Positions 11,998 through 23,209 of a stretch of DNA of 64,000 nucleotides are shown piece after piece. The notes under the pieces were generated by a model. It was not told the origin of the DNA, did not search any database, and was given only the letters and a program-made list of their open reading frames with translations. Source of the DNA: Ursus arctos (Eukaryota; Chordata; Mammalia; Carnivora; Ursidae); assembly GCF_023065955.2 (NCBI RefSeq), contig NW_026623089.1:34626767-34690766 (forward strand), written 5' to 3'. Position numbers and translations under genes: made by a program. Numbering within the stretch: the stretch's first letter is position 1; each line of letters begins with the position of its first letter.

Positions 11998-12529
11998 CAA
12001 CCTGGAGCATTTGTATTTCTAGGGGAATGGGAAGATTTTTCAAGGGGTGCTTACCTATGGATATTTGAAGAGAACCTATTTTCAGATCCATAACTTCTAC
12101 GTTATTATTATTAAACTTGATTTCTTTATTAAATTTGATCTGCCCGAGAAGTGGCTCATATTTCTGCCTTGCAAAAGGATGACATGGTCCTCGTTCACCT
12201 ACAATTTTACTTGGCTGTCTTGCTCTAAGATATCAAATGTCCTGGGCACCAAGCCAAAGGGAAGCCTTAACTGGAGAGGACAGCATGAAGCCCAGGACAG
12301 CCAATCTTTTGGGGGAACATTTCTGGTTACCTGCCTAAAAAGAGCGAACTGCAAGAGGCTTGTCCACAATCCCAGACTAGTTACTGGTAGAAGTGAGAGA
12401 GAAGCTAGGTCTCTAATCATGGAAGGAAAGGATAAGTTTTGACAGAAAGGAGCAGAGAGGAAATTTCAGTCAAAAGAGTGGTGCAGGGGAAGTTTAGAGA
12501 CAAAAATCTATAAACCTTATGTTAGAGAC

Positions 12530-13231
12530 CTACAGATTTTCTAGTCTAGGTCTGATCTTTGGAAGAATGAGAAAATGGGCTAGTTCAAGGACAGCGAAGG
12601 GATTTGGAATCTGTCCTTGAAGAAACATAAAGCTGCAGTAAATTCCTAAACAGAAGAATCCCAAATGCTTTAGCCAGAGAACTGGGTGGGACAGAGATCT
12701 TAAAGGAGAGTGTTCAGAAGACTGCTGCAGGGATTGAGGGGGTGTTGTGCAAGCTCCTTGACCTGATAGAGGCTGTAGAACTGGCAAAGAAAGAGCAGGT
12801 CCGGATGAGGGTGCAGAGAAAAACCCACAGGACTTTGGAGTAAATACTGAAGGAAGAGCAAATATGGTTCCTAAGGAGAATGAATCATCAAAGAGAATGG
12901 TCTTAGTTAAAGAACATGGAATTGATACTGGAAGGACTGTAGCAAACATTATAAAGAAAGAGGGCATGTATCTATTTTCAGATGAGTTCAGGTGTCTGTA
13001 TCGAACAAATCCTAGACACTGAAGGAAATTGGAATTGTAATATAGAGCCACTGTCAGAAATCTCCGAGAAAGCACAAGGAACACATTAGAAATGAGTAAA
13101 TGTACCCCCTTTAAAATAGCAGTGGGAGCAGTAGAAATAGAAATAGATCTATAGAATTGACATTGATCTCCTAGCAAAATTCTGGGTGCACACGCCAGCA
13201 GAGAGGCTAAGCTCCCAAGCTCTAGCATCAA
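12530..13231 (-). other. Open frame of 233 codons, no recognised homologue
   Basis: This is the longest frame in the window. The product would be rich in Ser, Leu and Pro, with several hydrophobic stretches, but shows no motif I recognise. The plus strand here is purine-rich, which depletes stop triplets on the minus strand and can open a frame by chance. On the plus strand a frame of about 87 codons overlaps it (roughly 12760-13020), with a hydrophilic, Lys/Glu-rich sequence that I also cannot place. No splice sites or promoter support either. Most likely fortuitous, or a fragment of a decayed retrocopy. Confidence 0.15.
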
Positions 13232-13257
13232 ACAGACTTTAAAGGAGCAAATCTCAG

Positions 13258-13440
13258 GGCACCTGGGTGGCTCAGTCGTTACGTGGCTGCCTTCAGCTCA
13301 GGTCATGATCTCAGTGTTCTGGGATCGAGCCCCGCATCGGGCTCACTGCTCAGCAGGAAGCCTGCTTCTCCCTCTCTCACTCCCCCTCTTGTGTTCCCTC
13401 TCTCTCTGTCAAATAAATAAGTAAAATATTAAAAAGAAAA
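13258..13440 (+). mobile_element. Carnivore SINE with perfect 17-bp TSD
   Basis: The head 'ggcacctgggtggctcagtc', 'gggatcgagccc', a CT-rich body and an AAATAAATAAG tail are present. The direct repeat aaaggagcaaatctcag is perfect at 13241-13257 and 13441-13457. Confidence 0.95.
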
Positions 13441-13457
13441 AAAGGAGCAAATCTCAG

Positions 13458-13650
13458 TTCCTCCACTTTCTAGCTGTGAGCTCAGCACTTAACTTCTCTG
13501 AGGCTCTGTTTCTTCATCTGCAAACAGGAGATGATCACGACCACCTCATGGGGCTGTGGTGTTGACATAATGAGCTCATGTGTTAAAGTATTCTCTACCG
13601 TGCACCATAGATAGAAAGCATTCAATAAATTGTAATAATTACGGTTACAA
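13458..13650 (+). repeat. MIR SINE
   Basis: The order 'ttctagctgtgagctcagcac', 'ctgtttcttcatctgcaaac', 'ataatgagctcatgtg', 'gcattcaataaat' is that of a plus-strand MIR. The SINE at 13258 landed just at its left edge. Confidence 0.8.
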
Positions 13651-14484
13651 TTTCTCAAATACATCCTTAATCAGATGACTGGCGAACGCTTGGAAAAGGA
13701 ATTAGTGATAGTCAATCAGTCATTCATTCTACAAATATTTATTGAGGACCCACTAGGGATCTTCCCTAGGGAGAAAAGAGAAGCTATAAAAAGGAATCGT
13801 GATTTATATTCTAACTGAAAAAGAAAGATTTGGCTTATTCATTAACTATCCCGAATTTCCATTACTGGTTACACTGTATACAGTTCTTTCTGCTTGATCT
13901 GGCAGGGAGGTTGTAATTCTGCATTTTTGTGTGTGGCATTGCAATCTATCTGTTGCCATGGAGAGATAAAGTGAAAAGAAGGCAAACCCTGGCTTCAATA
14001 CAAACAGTGTCAAAGAACAAATATAGAAAAAAAGTAATGAAAACAAATAGAAAAGGCAAAATGGCTTTCTGCTTGAATGTGTATATGACAGCATGAAATC
14101 TCTTTTGTCATGAGGTGAAACAGGAAATAGAATCAATACCCGTATTTTAAATATTAGTTTGAATTCATATTTTTAAGTGCATTAAACTAGCCATGAAGAT
14201 ATCACGAGCAGAATGGAGAACATATTAATTGTAAATTACTTCTCTACTTTATTTTCCTAGATGGTTAGAGATAATTTTACAGCCAGTTTTTACTCTGGGA
14301 ACCCAACACCTGGGTTGTTTGAATTGCAAAAAGGATATAAGGCTGTATGGTTCCTTTTCATTTAGACTTGGCAAAAGACAATTTAAGAAATTTCAGCTAT
14401 ATCATTGAAGTTCACATTCTCTTGCTGTAAACACGCACCGTCCTGGAGAAAGCCATAGTCCGAGAAACGGCCCTAGCTGCAATA

Positions 14485-14705
14485 AGGCAATCAATGTTTA
14501 TTAAGGACCTACCACATTCTATACACTTGCAATCTGTCATTTCACGTATTGCACAAGACAGGCTCAAGAGACAAAGAAACAAAGGCTCAAAGAAGCTGTG
14601 TGATTTGCCCAAGGTATCCCTGCTAGGAAGAGGCAGGTCAGGGATTTGTAACTCAAATCTTCTGACTCTGAGCTCAGGCCCTGTGTACTTCTCGATGCTA
14701 CCTCT
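14485..14705 (-). repeat. MIR SINE
   Basis: Shows 'tttattaaggacctaccacattc', 'ctcaaagaagctgtgtgatttgcccaaggt' and 'ctgactctgagctcaggccc', a full-length minus-strand MIR. Frames on both strands at 14412-14838 are artefacts of this repeat. Confidence 0.75.
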
Positions 14706-14709
14706 TGTC

Positions 14710-14870
14710 AAACAAAGTGGGTTAGGGGCCAGAACACAGGCTGGGAAGTTGGAGACCTGGTTCTTATTCTTAATAATAAAAGTTTTGGGAGAATGGGGAA
14801 ACGACTTTACTTTTCTGGGCTCATTTTCTTATTTGTAAAAGAAAAAGTGGAGCACCCCAATACTTGGGCT
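14710..14870 (+). repeat. MIR SINE
   Basis: A second MIR in the opposite orientation: 'ggagacctggttcttattctt...ttttctgggctcattttcttatttgtaaaa'. It stands head to head with the copy at 14485-14705. Confidence 0.6.
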
Positions 14871-15049
14871 CGCCCTAGAATCCCATCCACAAACCTATGA
14901 GCTAAGCTCAGAAGTAGATTTACTGGGAGACTAATAAAGCTTGAACCTGAGAAACACTCACCTGTGTGGCTCCTGTAAGTGCTGGTTGTTGCAGGCACTA
15001 TAGAATGTTCTAGGTTGAGAGGAAAAGCCAAGTTGCCATTTGGAAGCAT

Positions 15050-16370
15050 TTCTATGTAAGCATTTCTGGTAGATTGCCTGAAGAGATCCCAGAAAAGAGA
15101 CCCTGAATTTCTACCATTCTAGGAATTTGAAGTCTCAATAAATATTTGCTTTTTGACCTAATTGCTGTTCACAATTTTCTACCCTTTTCCCCCAAAGAAG
15201 ACCTCACATATTGTACAAACGTCAGGATGTGTCTCTGTGTGTTGGTGCCGTGGGGCAGCAGGAAAAGTGTCAGAAAAGGAAGGGAACCTAAGGCAGGGGG
15301 CTTCAGAAGTCTCCCTAAGCTGCCAGCTGCCAATGAGGCTGCTGACTGGCCTTGTGCACTCACAGCTCTGCTTGGAGGTTGTGGGCGGTGCATACCCTCC
15401 TCATTCGTTCTCAGACACATGACTACTTTCGACAGCTGCTTTCCCAACTTAGAAGTACTCTGATATGTCACCCATGCCCACCAAGCATGGGCTTGGATGC
15501 TCCCTGATTAAAAATACCTTGTAAAAAAGGCTAGGAATCTCATTTGTTCAGCTTTGCACGTGGAAACCTTCCAGAGGCGGTGGTAAAGAAAGGCCCGTAG
15601 GCAGGGGGCCCTGGAAAGGCAGGATGCCTTTGAGAATCAGTCTCGGCAGCCTGGTGAACCTCTAAAGACCCCGTTGATCACCGAGATCCCTGTCAGCATA
15701 CTCTGCCACCTGCCAGACCCACGTCTGTCAGCACATCTTCCTTCCCGGCTGTGCCCTTCCCAGCTCCCACGGCTCTCACTCCACAGCAGGGAGAAGTCAC
15801 AAGCCAGTGTGGGCAACACATTCTCAGACTCTGTCTGCATAAGAATGAAAGCAATAATCTGGATAATTCAGGGCAGAAACCTTATTTTTGCATTAACTTT
15901 GCTGATAACTTATTTCAGACATTTTCCTCTTTGAAATGTCCTGATCATTGCTCCCAATTTCTGCTTCACTTTAAAAGGCAAGAAATAATCTCAGAGTTCC
16001 TGTCCCAAGAGGTTCAGTCCCAAGAGGTAGGCTGGTTGAGGCAGAATGAATCTTTCCAAGGTGTGCTGCCTTGTTTCTTAGAAATCGACCTTGATCTTAA
16101 GCAGACTAAGAGCTTGTAGAATTTGGATGCTGAGCTTGCGTCTGTCTTCTTTCTCCTTTCCATCGTTCTGAGCACCACCCCCGCCTCTGCCCTGATGTCC
16201 GGTTGCAATGGTCTTGAACCTTTGAGAGCTCAGCTTCTCCTCCAGTTGAGGCCTAGAGGCTCAGAAGGCTGAAATGAGGTTCTCTGAGGACCCAAGGTAT
16301 GTCCTGCTTCTCTCTCTAGAGATCATTGCCATCCAGTAGAACTTTCTGCTGTGTCAGAAGCGTTCCTTGG
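15050..16370. other. Unassigned, moderately GC-rich DNA
   Basis: No mobile element is recognised. Overlapping frames on both strands at 15146-15471 and 15637-16208 (up to 122 codons) have no domain and are mutually exclusive readings of the same DNA. Confidence 0.4.
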
Positions 16371-16535
16371 CAGTGCTGTGCAATGTAGAAGCCACTAGTC
16401 CTAGCTGGCGGTGGGCGCTTGAAATACAGCTAATGTGCCTGAGGAACTGAATTTTTAACTTTATTTAATTTTAATCGTTTAAGTTGAAACGCGCTCATGT
16501 GGTCAGGGGCCACCACGCCAGACAGCTCACCTCTT
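16371..16535. mobile_element. Palindromic MITE-like repeat (copy 1)
   Basis: The left part 'cagtgctgtgcaatgtagaagccac' and right part 'ggggccaccacgccagacagctc' are imperfect inverted copies around an AT-rich centre ('tttaactttatttaatttta'). The block 'cttgaaatacagctaatgtg' plus 'tgaggaactgaattttt' is typical of a short non-autonomous transposon in mammals. A second copy is at 55405-55585. Confidence 0.6.
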
Positions 16536-16591
16536 TATCCTCAGATTGCATGTGCCCCAGGCCTGCTCATGTTTGTGTTTCTGGTTTGCAG

Positions 16592-16606
16592 AACCCAAAT
16601 TATCAG
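16592..16606 (+). other. Candidate 15-nt microexon
   Basis: A T/G-rich tract ending 'ttctggtttgcag' (a possible 3' splice site) is followed by 15 nt, aacccaaattatcag, and directly by gtaagtg, a consensus 5' splice site. The length is divisible by three; read in phase 0 it gives Asn-Pro-Asn-Tyr-Gln. A longer alternative exon of 62 nt would start after 'tttatcctcag' near 16544. The match is by splice-site appearance only; no neighbouring exon is visible within the window. Confidence 0.2.
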
Positions 16607-16714
16607 GTAAGTGTATTAACACTGGGAATGTGAAGAAATTTGAGGTACCAGCCTTTCCATAAACATCTGAAATGGGTCATTTTGCCCTTGTTGTTCTCTA
16701 ATTGATATTAAAGT

Positions 16715-16765
16715 GAGACTCATAGTTGTGGAGTGCCTACTAGGTGCCGGGCATTGTAAATATAT
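16715..16765 (-). repeat. MIR fragment
   Basis: The short block 'gtggagtgcctactaggtgccgggcattg' is MIR-like on the minus strand. It is followed by a (TG)n stretch at about 16773-16801. Confidence 0.5.
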
Positions 16766-17130
16766 AATACTGTGTGTCTGTGTGTGTGTGTGAGTGTGTG
16801 TGACAACAATATCCTACAACCTTCTGCCTCCCCAGGCCCTTGACAATGTCTGTGAGGCTGACAGCAATAGAGGTTGGCGATGCTGGTTGAAGAAATGAAG
16901 GAAGTAAAGGGAGGGGTACACCACATTACCTGTGAAGGAGCTTGAGCCTATGGGGCTGGGGGAATGTGAAGATGTGTGAGAGGCAGGTGGGAGGGCAGGA
17001 GTTAGGGAGGGAAAGAGATGAGGGACTGGGGCAGCTGTCACCTGATGTGGGATCTTGGGGACTTACTTGGGTCAAGGGTTTTAAGGATAATTACAATGGC
17101 ACTTTCTAGACTCTGTCCCAGGCACTGTTC

Positions 17131-17131
<1 letters not shown>

Positions 17132-17179
<48 letters not shown>
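17132..17179. repeat. (GT)n microsatellite with (GA)n, at a SINE tail
   Basis: About 24 GT units with one interruption, followed by a short (GA)n run to about 17198. It lies where the A-rich tail of the adjoining minus-strand SINE should be, so it probably grew from that tail. Confidence 0.95.
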
Positions 17180-17197
<18 letters not shown>

Positions 17198-17366
17198 AAC
17201 CATGCAAGTGCGAGCAGGGGAGGGGTTGAGTGGGAGGGAGAGGGACAGGCAGACTCAGCACTGAGCACAGAGCCCAATACAGGGCTCGATCTAACGCCCC
17301 TGAGATCATGACCTGAGCCGAAACCAAGAGTCAGACGCTTAACCGACTGAGCCACCCAGGCGCCCC
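17180..17366 (-). mobile_element. Carnivore SINE, minus strand
   Basis: The reverse complement of the SINE head, 'gagccacccaggcgcccc', ends at 17366, with 'gggctcgatctaac' and 'gatcatgacctgagcc' inside. The tail merges into the microsatellite at 17132. No exact target duplication was found. Minus frames of 73-119 codons here are read through the SINE. Confidence 0.93.
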
Positions 17367-17639
17367 ATAGGGTGCTATTCTTCATATCTAGTAACACATT
17401 TAATCCTGAGACTCAAGGCCTCAGCCATAGGAGAAGATGAGCCCCCAAAAGTTCGAGACCACTGGAACTGAATGTTAGGACAGAGGTGAGGGCGGTGGTC
17501 AGGACGTTAGGAAGGAGAAAGGAGACAGACCCAGGCCCTGCATCTAAATTCCCTCAGCTCTGTCTAACCCACCTACGATCGAGATAGGTTTCTAAGAAGC
17601 AAGGCAACTGGCCTCAAAAAGATCTGTTCTACCCTGGCT

Positions 17640-17810
17640 GTTCTACTTCTTGTAGTTTCTGGTCCTGTGAGGGAAATACTACTATTACCTTCATTTCATA
17701 GATGAATAGACTGAGGCATAGACACGACCTAAAAAAACTGGTCCAGGAACACACAACTAAGAGATGAGGGAGCCAGGATGTGAATACAGGCAGTCCGGCT
17801 TTCAAGTCCA
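17640..17810 (-). repeat. MIR SINE
   Basis: Contains 'accttcatttcatagatgaatagactgaggcatag' and 'gccaggatgtgaatacaggcagtccggc', the conserved core of MIR on the minus strand. Confidence 0.75.
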
Positions 17811-18724
17811 TGGCTGAGTCAGATGTGCCCTGCCCTTTGTTGGCCCTGTTTGTCATCTCTAAAGAGACCTCCATTCAGGTATACTTTGCTTTTCAAGGTG
17901 TTTTGGAGTTGAGTTCTGTTTCCTCTGAGTGTGACAACCTTGCTGGGCAGGGTGGAAAGAAGGTCCAGTTTTATCTGAGGCCCATACATGATTTCCCAAC
18001 AGCTCCAAGAGGTATCTAGTGCTTAGCCCTAGCTTATAGATTCTGAGAGAGTGAACTACTTAGCCAAAATCAAGTCACAAGGATTTAAAGAAAGGTCTGT
18101 TGACTTCTCATGTTCTTTCAATTACGCTGATGTGTTTTGCCTCTACAGCGACACCGACAGACCTCTCTTAGCCTCAGAAAGTCATCGGATTTTTTTTTTT
18201 TTTTTTTTTACCTAAATATTGAATGAGTGAGAAGACACTGAGGGGATTTGACAGGAAGGAAACAGACCACAGTCCTATCCTGGAGCTGGCAGTCTCTTGC
18301 AGGGTACTCCACATTAATTATGAGGGATGAGTCCCAAGGCAGCAAAGGCAAAATGAAGATGGTTTGCAGAAAATGAGATTTGTGAGGAGAGGCCGACAGA
18401 ATTGGGTTCATAGATTTTAAGCATGTTTCTCAACTCTTCCTTCCTACCCGAAAATGGCTTGGAAAGCTTTAAAACTACAGATATCCATATATTATTCATT
18501 CCGATCAAATAAGACACAGTGGTGCCTCAGGAAACTTGCTTTTGATATCAGAATCGCTCTTACTGAGTAACACATACTGCAGACCCAGCTTCCAGCGGCA
18601 GGCCTGCAATGAGCAATTCTCTCATTGTAGGGACAAGGATGAGAGAAGAGACACGTGTGCATGTGACTACAGCGGGTTACATTCCCACAGCTGCCCCTTA
18701 GCAAAGCAGGTGCAGCTTGACCAT

Positions 18725-18955
18725 AGGCTGAAGACCTGGGTTCCAATTCTAGTTCTGGTCCTCATCGTTGTGTCATTTTAACCATGTCCATTGATTTCCC
18801 CCAAACTTTAATTTTATCAACTAGAAAGTGGGGGGTGTTTTGCTACTTTACTACTACCTGTCGTGTGGAATTGGTTTTGAAGATTTAAAATTAACGATTG
18901 CCAAATTACCCTGGCATCCAGCAGGTGCTCAACGGCTTTCAATAAATCTGACTTA
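18725..18955 (+). repeat. MIR SINE
   Basis: Shows 'gacctgggttccaattctag', 'ttgtgtcattttaaccatg' and 'ccagcaggtgctcaacggctttcaataaat', in MIR plus-strand order. Confidence 0.7.
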
Positions 18956-18959
18956 AGGA

Positions 18960-20148
18960 TAAACTAAGAAGAAGCTTTGGAATGCAATGTCTGCTGGACA
19001 TAGGAATGTGCCATCGGGAGAAATAATGAATTTCATTCAGGAGATTTTAAATAATTTGTGATTTTCCTGGCACTCAATACTGTCCTTTACTTTAAAGTTT
19101 CCTTATAATTAAAGAAATTGGCCATGGCATTATTTTCTGACTAGAAAAAAAAATCAATTATAAGACATACCTTTCATTTTTAAAGGATTTTTCATCAACA
19201 GTACACTTTTATCAATGAGTAATTATATTTCTTAATTGCACAAATGTCCATCAAACACGATTCCTTTCAATGCTACAAAGCATTGGGCATTTCCTGAAAA
19301 GTCTGTTATCTGTTAAATGGCTGCCATGGAAATTCTTTTAAAGGCTGAGTTAAAACCAGACCTGCATTAAAGTGCTTTAGAAGTATCAACAGAAGAGCTA
19401 ATTAATTCTCTTCAAAGATGTTAAAATAGTTTAGAGTTATGACTGTAACATTGAAGGAAATGAATGACTGTCGTTCTAGCAAGTAATTACTCCCCCTGCA
19501 AGGAGAGGGTAACGTTGTAGTGTGCTAGTCCTCTAACTTTTATGACAGAAATACCAAAACCTGAAAGTGGGCACATATCTTCTTGGGTTTCATTCATTGA
19601 AGAAAAAGGATTCCTAACAGGGAGTAAATGTTTTTCCTGCTCTTTCAGAATGTGGTCAGACAATGGCCATTGGCAACCATTGGGAAATTCACCTGCTTTA
19701 TTGTAAATTTTTGCAAGAAATAGAAGGGATCCTTTTCCAAAGGAGAAGTTGAAGAGACTAGACCATGAGTGTGCTTGCCCAGGATTTCCTGGAGCCCATC
19801 TTAGGGCTGGTATAGGTGCTAGTCAGCTTAGTCAGTAGAGCCCCAATTGATGACAATATCTGCCTACTTTTCTCTATGCCAACAGGGCAAAGCTGGTTCT
19901 ACCAGTCAATAAGCCTGGTCAGCTGCCTCAGTTTCTCTGCTATGCTTCGGAGAAGGCTTATCAGCAAAGACTGCAGTTGACCATGTGGGCCTCCCTCTCG
20001 GACATTCATACCAGATACTGGGGATAGGCCCCATGGTAATGGTGGGTGCTTTCTTTCCCAGTCTACATCATGGGATCGGTATTGCTACATGGTCTCCTAC
20101 CTGGACCAAGTCAGGTCATGGTTCACTGATGGATTGGTAGTTTGGGAA
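18960..20148. other. Repeat-free AT-rich block, possible conserved non-coding DNA
   Basis: Almost 1.2 kb contains no recognisable mobile element, unlike its surroundings. It holds several TAATTA/AATTA motifs (for example 'gagctaattaattctc' near 19395), which are homeodomain-like sites. No frame is supported. Repeat absence alone does not prove function. Confidence 0.3.
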
Positions 20149-20149
20149 G

Positions 20150-20345
20150 AGCTTGATTTTGATATCAGAGACCACAGTGGACCTGCCAGTTCCCAGCTGT
20201 GTGACCTTGGGAGAGTAAGTGAACCTCTCTACACCCAGGTGTCCTTAGCTGTATGAGAGTGATGAAATCAGCTTAATGTAAGGATTAAACAAGACAATGC
20301 ATTTACAGCACCCAGCACGTAATAGGCTACCCTTAGCACAGAAAC
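20150..20345 (+). repeat. MIR SINE
   Basis: Contains 'cccagctgtgtgaccttgggagag', 'aaggattaaacaagacaatgc' and 'agcacccagcacgtaatagg', an unusually well-preserved MIR core. Confidence 0.85.
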
Positions 20346-20524
20346 ATAATTTAAAAAATTAGTTCTTGCTCCTGATGGTTACTTGTTTGGTAAATGATGC
20401 ATTAGATTACAAAAGGTTAGAGAGAATAATAGGGAAACCTGTATTTCTGGAAAATGATTGAACTATACCAAAGCCATAATAAACAATTCCTTAGAAAAGC
20501 AGGTTATAAAACTATGTTCTTCTT

Positions 20525-20712
20525 TTTTAAAAAAAGATTTTATTTATTTATTTGAGAGAGGGAGAGGGTGGGAGAGCACAGAGGAAGAGTGAGAAGGAGA
20601 AACAGACTCCCTGCTGAGCAGGGAGACCCATGTGGGACTTGATCCCAGGACCCCGAGATCATGACCTGAGCCGAAGGCAGACGCTTCACCGACTGAGCCA
20701 CCCAGGCACCCC
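20525..20712 (-). mobile_element. Carnivore SINE, minus strand, diverged 17-bp TSD
   Basis: The T-rich tail complement 'aagattttatttatttattt' leads into the body, and the head complement 'gagccacccaggcacccc' ends at 20712. Flanking repeats aaaactatgttcttctt (20508-20524) and aaaactaggtacttctt (20713-20729) match at 15 of 17 positions, so this insertion is older than those with perfect duplications. Confidence 0.93.
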
Positions 20713-21410
20713 AAAACTAGGTACTTCTTATGCTTGTTATAAAAACACATATGTAACATACATAATCATATTAATAGGAAAAGCCTTGGAGAATATGCAA
20801 TCAGAGATTATCAACGGTTCCCTGTATGTGTGGTGAGATTTTATCTTTTTGCATAAATAGATTTTCTAATTCTTCTTCAATGAATATGCATTACTTACGA
20901 AATTAAAATCCATTTCTAAAACCATTTTGTAGTACTTAAATGGCATCGTTCATTTAAATTATACCTTATCCCTAGTTCCTTCTTTCACATGAGAACATCG
21001 GCACTCCTGGAACCCAAGGAGCTATTCTCCTTGCAGGAGCGGCAGGTGCCCAGGCCTGTGTCCCACTGTCATGGGTCTGGAACAAGGGAGAGAGGATCTA
21101 GTGAAGAACGAAGGCAGAGTGCCTCTTTATCCTAAGGGAGAGGGGAGCATTGTGGGATGGAGCACTGACAGAATATTCAAGTAGCAAAACAAAGGAACTG
21201 TCTCGGAATAGCATCAGGCAGGAAAAGCAGAGGCTAACTCGAGAAATGGTTTTCCAGGCAGGAATCTACGTGGAAGAAATGTTTATAAAGTGGCAAGGGC
21301 ACCCAGTCAGGTCTTTACTCCTAGGTTTCTCCCTGCCTCTCTACCTGCTTACTCTGTCCCAGTAGGATGCATTTCCATGCCGTTCCACACCTCCAGACCT
21401 CCACATGTAC

Positions 21411-21440
21411 ACACACACACACTCACACACACAGACACAC
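21411..21440. repeat. Short (CA)n array
   Basis: Alternating CA with a few interruptions ('acacacacacactcacacacacagacacac'). Confidence 0.85.
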
Positions 21441-21789
21441 GTGTGCATTTCCATGTTGTTCAAATCCTAGTCATGGGAGACAGGCAAATCCCCCAAGATC
21501 TGAGGACCTCCTCCTGGCCAGGTTGGATTAAGTGGAGAATTTTCCTGGGGAACTCTAGTGGCTGAATGGAAAGAGGGAGAATTCTAGACCTGATTGAGAA
21601 GGAAAACAGAGCTCTAAGCTGGAGAAGAGGTGCCGCAGGATTCTGCCAATGGGTGAGCAGAGGCTGAAACGGAAACCGTAGCCAGCAGGCCAGAAGCAGG
21701 TGAGCTGGGGAGCCCAACCAGAAAGAAGCTAAGTGGGTGTGGCAGGCCAGGGCAGCACTAGGAACTGAAGTCTGCGAACCTCCATTCAT

Positions 21790-21960
21790 CTGTCCTTTAC
21801 CACTTCCTCCGTGTGATTTTGGGAAAGTCACCTCTCCTCCCTAAGCCTCAGTTCCTCATCCCCCAAATGAGCATGATTACAAGACCTCTCAGGGCTGTTG
21901 GGAGGAGTCAATCAGATAAGACAAGCAAGATAGCTGTGCAGCTCTAGGCTGGCCTCGGAG
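21790..21960 (+). repeat. MIR SINE
   Basis: Contains 'gtgattttgggaaagtcacc', 'taagcctcagttcctcatc' and 'ctcagggctgttgggaggagt'. The L1 at 21963 inserted at its right edge. Confidence 0.75.
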
Positions 21961-22226
21961 CTTAAAGGCAGCAGAGGTGGTATCTTAGTGTGGTTTTGAT
22001 TTGAATTTCCCTGATGGCTAATGATTTTGAACATTTTTTCATGTGTCTGTTAGCCATTTGTATGTCATCATTGGAAAAGTCTCTGTTCATATCTTCTGCT
22101 CTTTTTATGATTTGTTTATTTGTCTCTCACGTATTGAGTTTGAGAAGTTCTTTGTAGATCTTGGATACCAGTCTTTTATCTGTAGCATAATTTGCAAATA
22201 TATTCTCCCATTCTGTGGGCTGCCTC

Positions 22227-23207
22227 TTAGTTTTTTTTGATTGTTTCCTTGGCTGTGCAGAAGCTTTTTATTTTGATGAAGTCCCACATGTTCATTTTAT
22301 CTTTTGTTTCTCTTGCCTTTGGAGATGTGTCATGAAAAAGGTTGCTTTGGCCGATGTCGTAGAGGTTGCTGCCTATGTTGTCCTCCAGGATTTTGATGGA
22401 TTCCTGTCTCACATCGAGGTCTTTCATCCATTTGGAGTTTATCTTTGTGTATGGTGTGAGAGAGTGGTCAAGTGTCATTCTTCTGCATGTAGCTGTCCAA
22501 TTTTCCCAGCACCATTTATTGAAGAGACTGTCTTTTTTCCACCGGATGTTTATTCCTGCTTTATCAAAGATTAGTTGCCCAAAGAGCCGAGGGTCCATTT
22601 CTGGGTTCTCTATTCTGTTCCATTGGTCTGTGTGTCTGTTTTTGTGCCAGTACCATGCTGTCTTTGTGATCACAGCTTTGTGGTACAGCTCGAAATCCGG
22701 CATTGTGATGCCCCCAGCTTTGTTTTTCCTTTTCAACAGTTCCTTGGCGATTCAGGGCCTTTTCTGGTTCCATACAAATTTAAGGACTATTTGTTCCAGT
22801 TATTTGAAAAATGTCCTCGGTATTTTGATCGGGATAGCATTGAAAGTGTAGACTGCTCTGGGTAGCATGGACATTTTAACTATGTTAATTCGTCCGATCC
22901 ATGAGCATGGAATATTTTTCCATCTTTTTGTGTCTTCCTCAATGTCTTTCAAGAATGATTTATAGTTTCTAGAATATAGGTCCTTTACGTCTCTGGTTAA
23001 GTTAATTCCAAGGTAACGTATGGTTTTTGGTGCTATTGTAAATGGGATGGATTCCCTAATTTCTCTTTCTTCAGTCTTATTATTCGTGTATAGAAATGCA
23101 ACTGATTTCTGAGCATTGATTTTGTATCCCGCCAAATTACTGAATTGCTCTATAACTTCTAATAGTTTGGGAGTGGATTCTTTTGGGTTTTCCATATAGA
23201 GTACCAT
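22227..23207 (-). pseudogene. L1 ORF2 fragment (RT C-terminal region and beyond), inverted segment
   Basis: Codons read on the minus strand give the L1 ORF2 stretch after the reverse transcriptase core: a segment beginning '[18 protein letters not shown]' with '[14 protein letters not shown]', then '[20 protein letters not shown]' and '[19 protein letters not shown]'. The two frames at 22800-23207 and 22227-22736 share one phase, separated by an in-frame stop near 22798. The phase is lost near 22227 within an A-run. No catalytic RT or endonuclease region is included, so no activity is possible. Confidence 0.93.
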
Positions 23208-23209
23208 GT

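Noticed and set aside
17038..17397. A 119-codon minus frame with a Thr/His-rich tract
   Set aside because: It is SINE plus (GT)n microsatellite translated.
22043..22865. Plus-strand frames of 65-161 codons
   Set aside because: They lie antisense to the inverted L1 ORF2 fragment.
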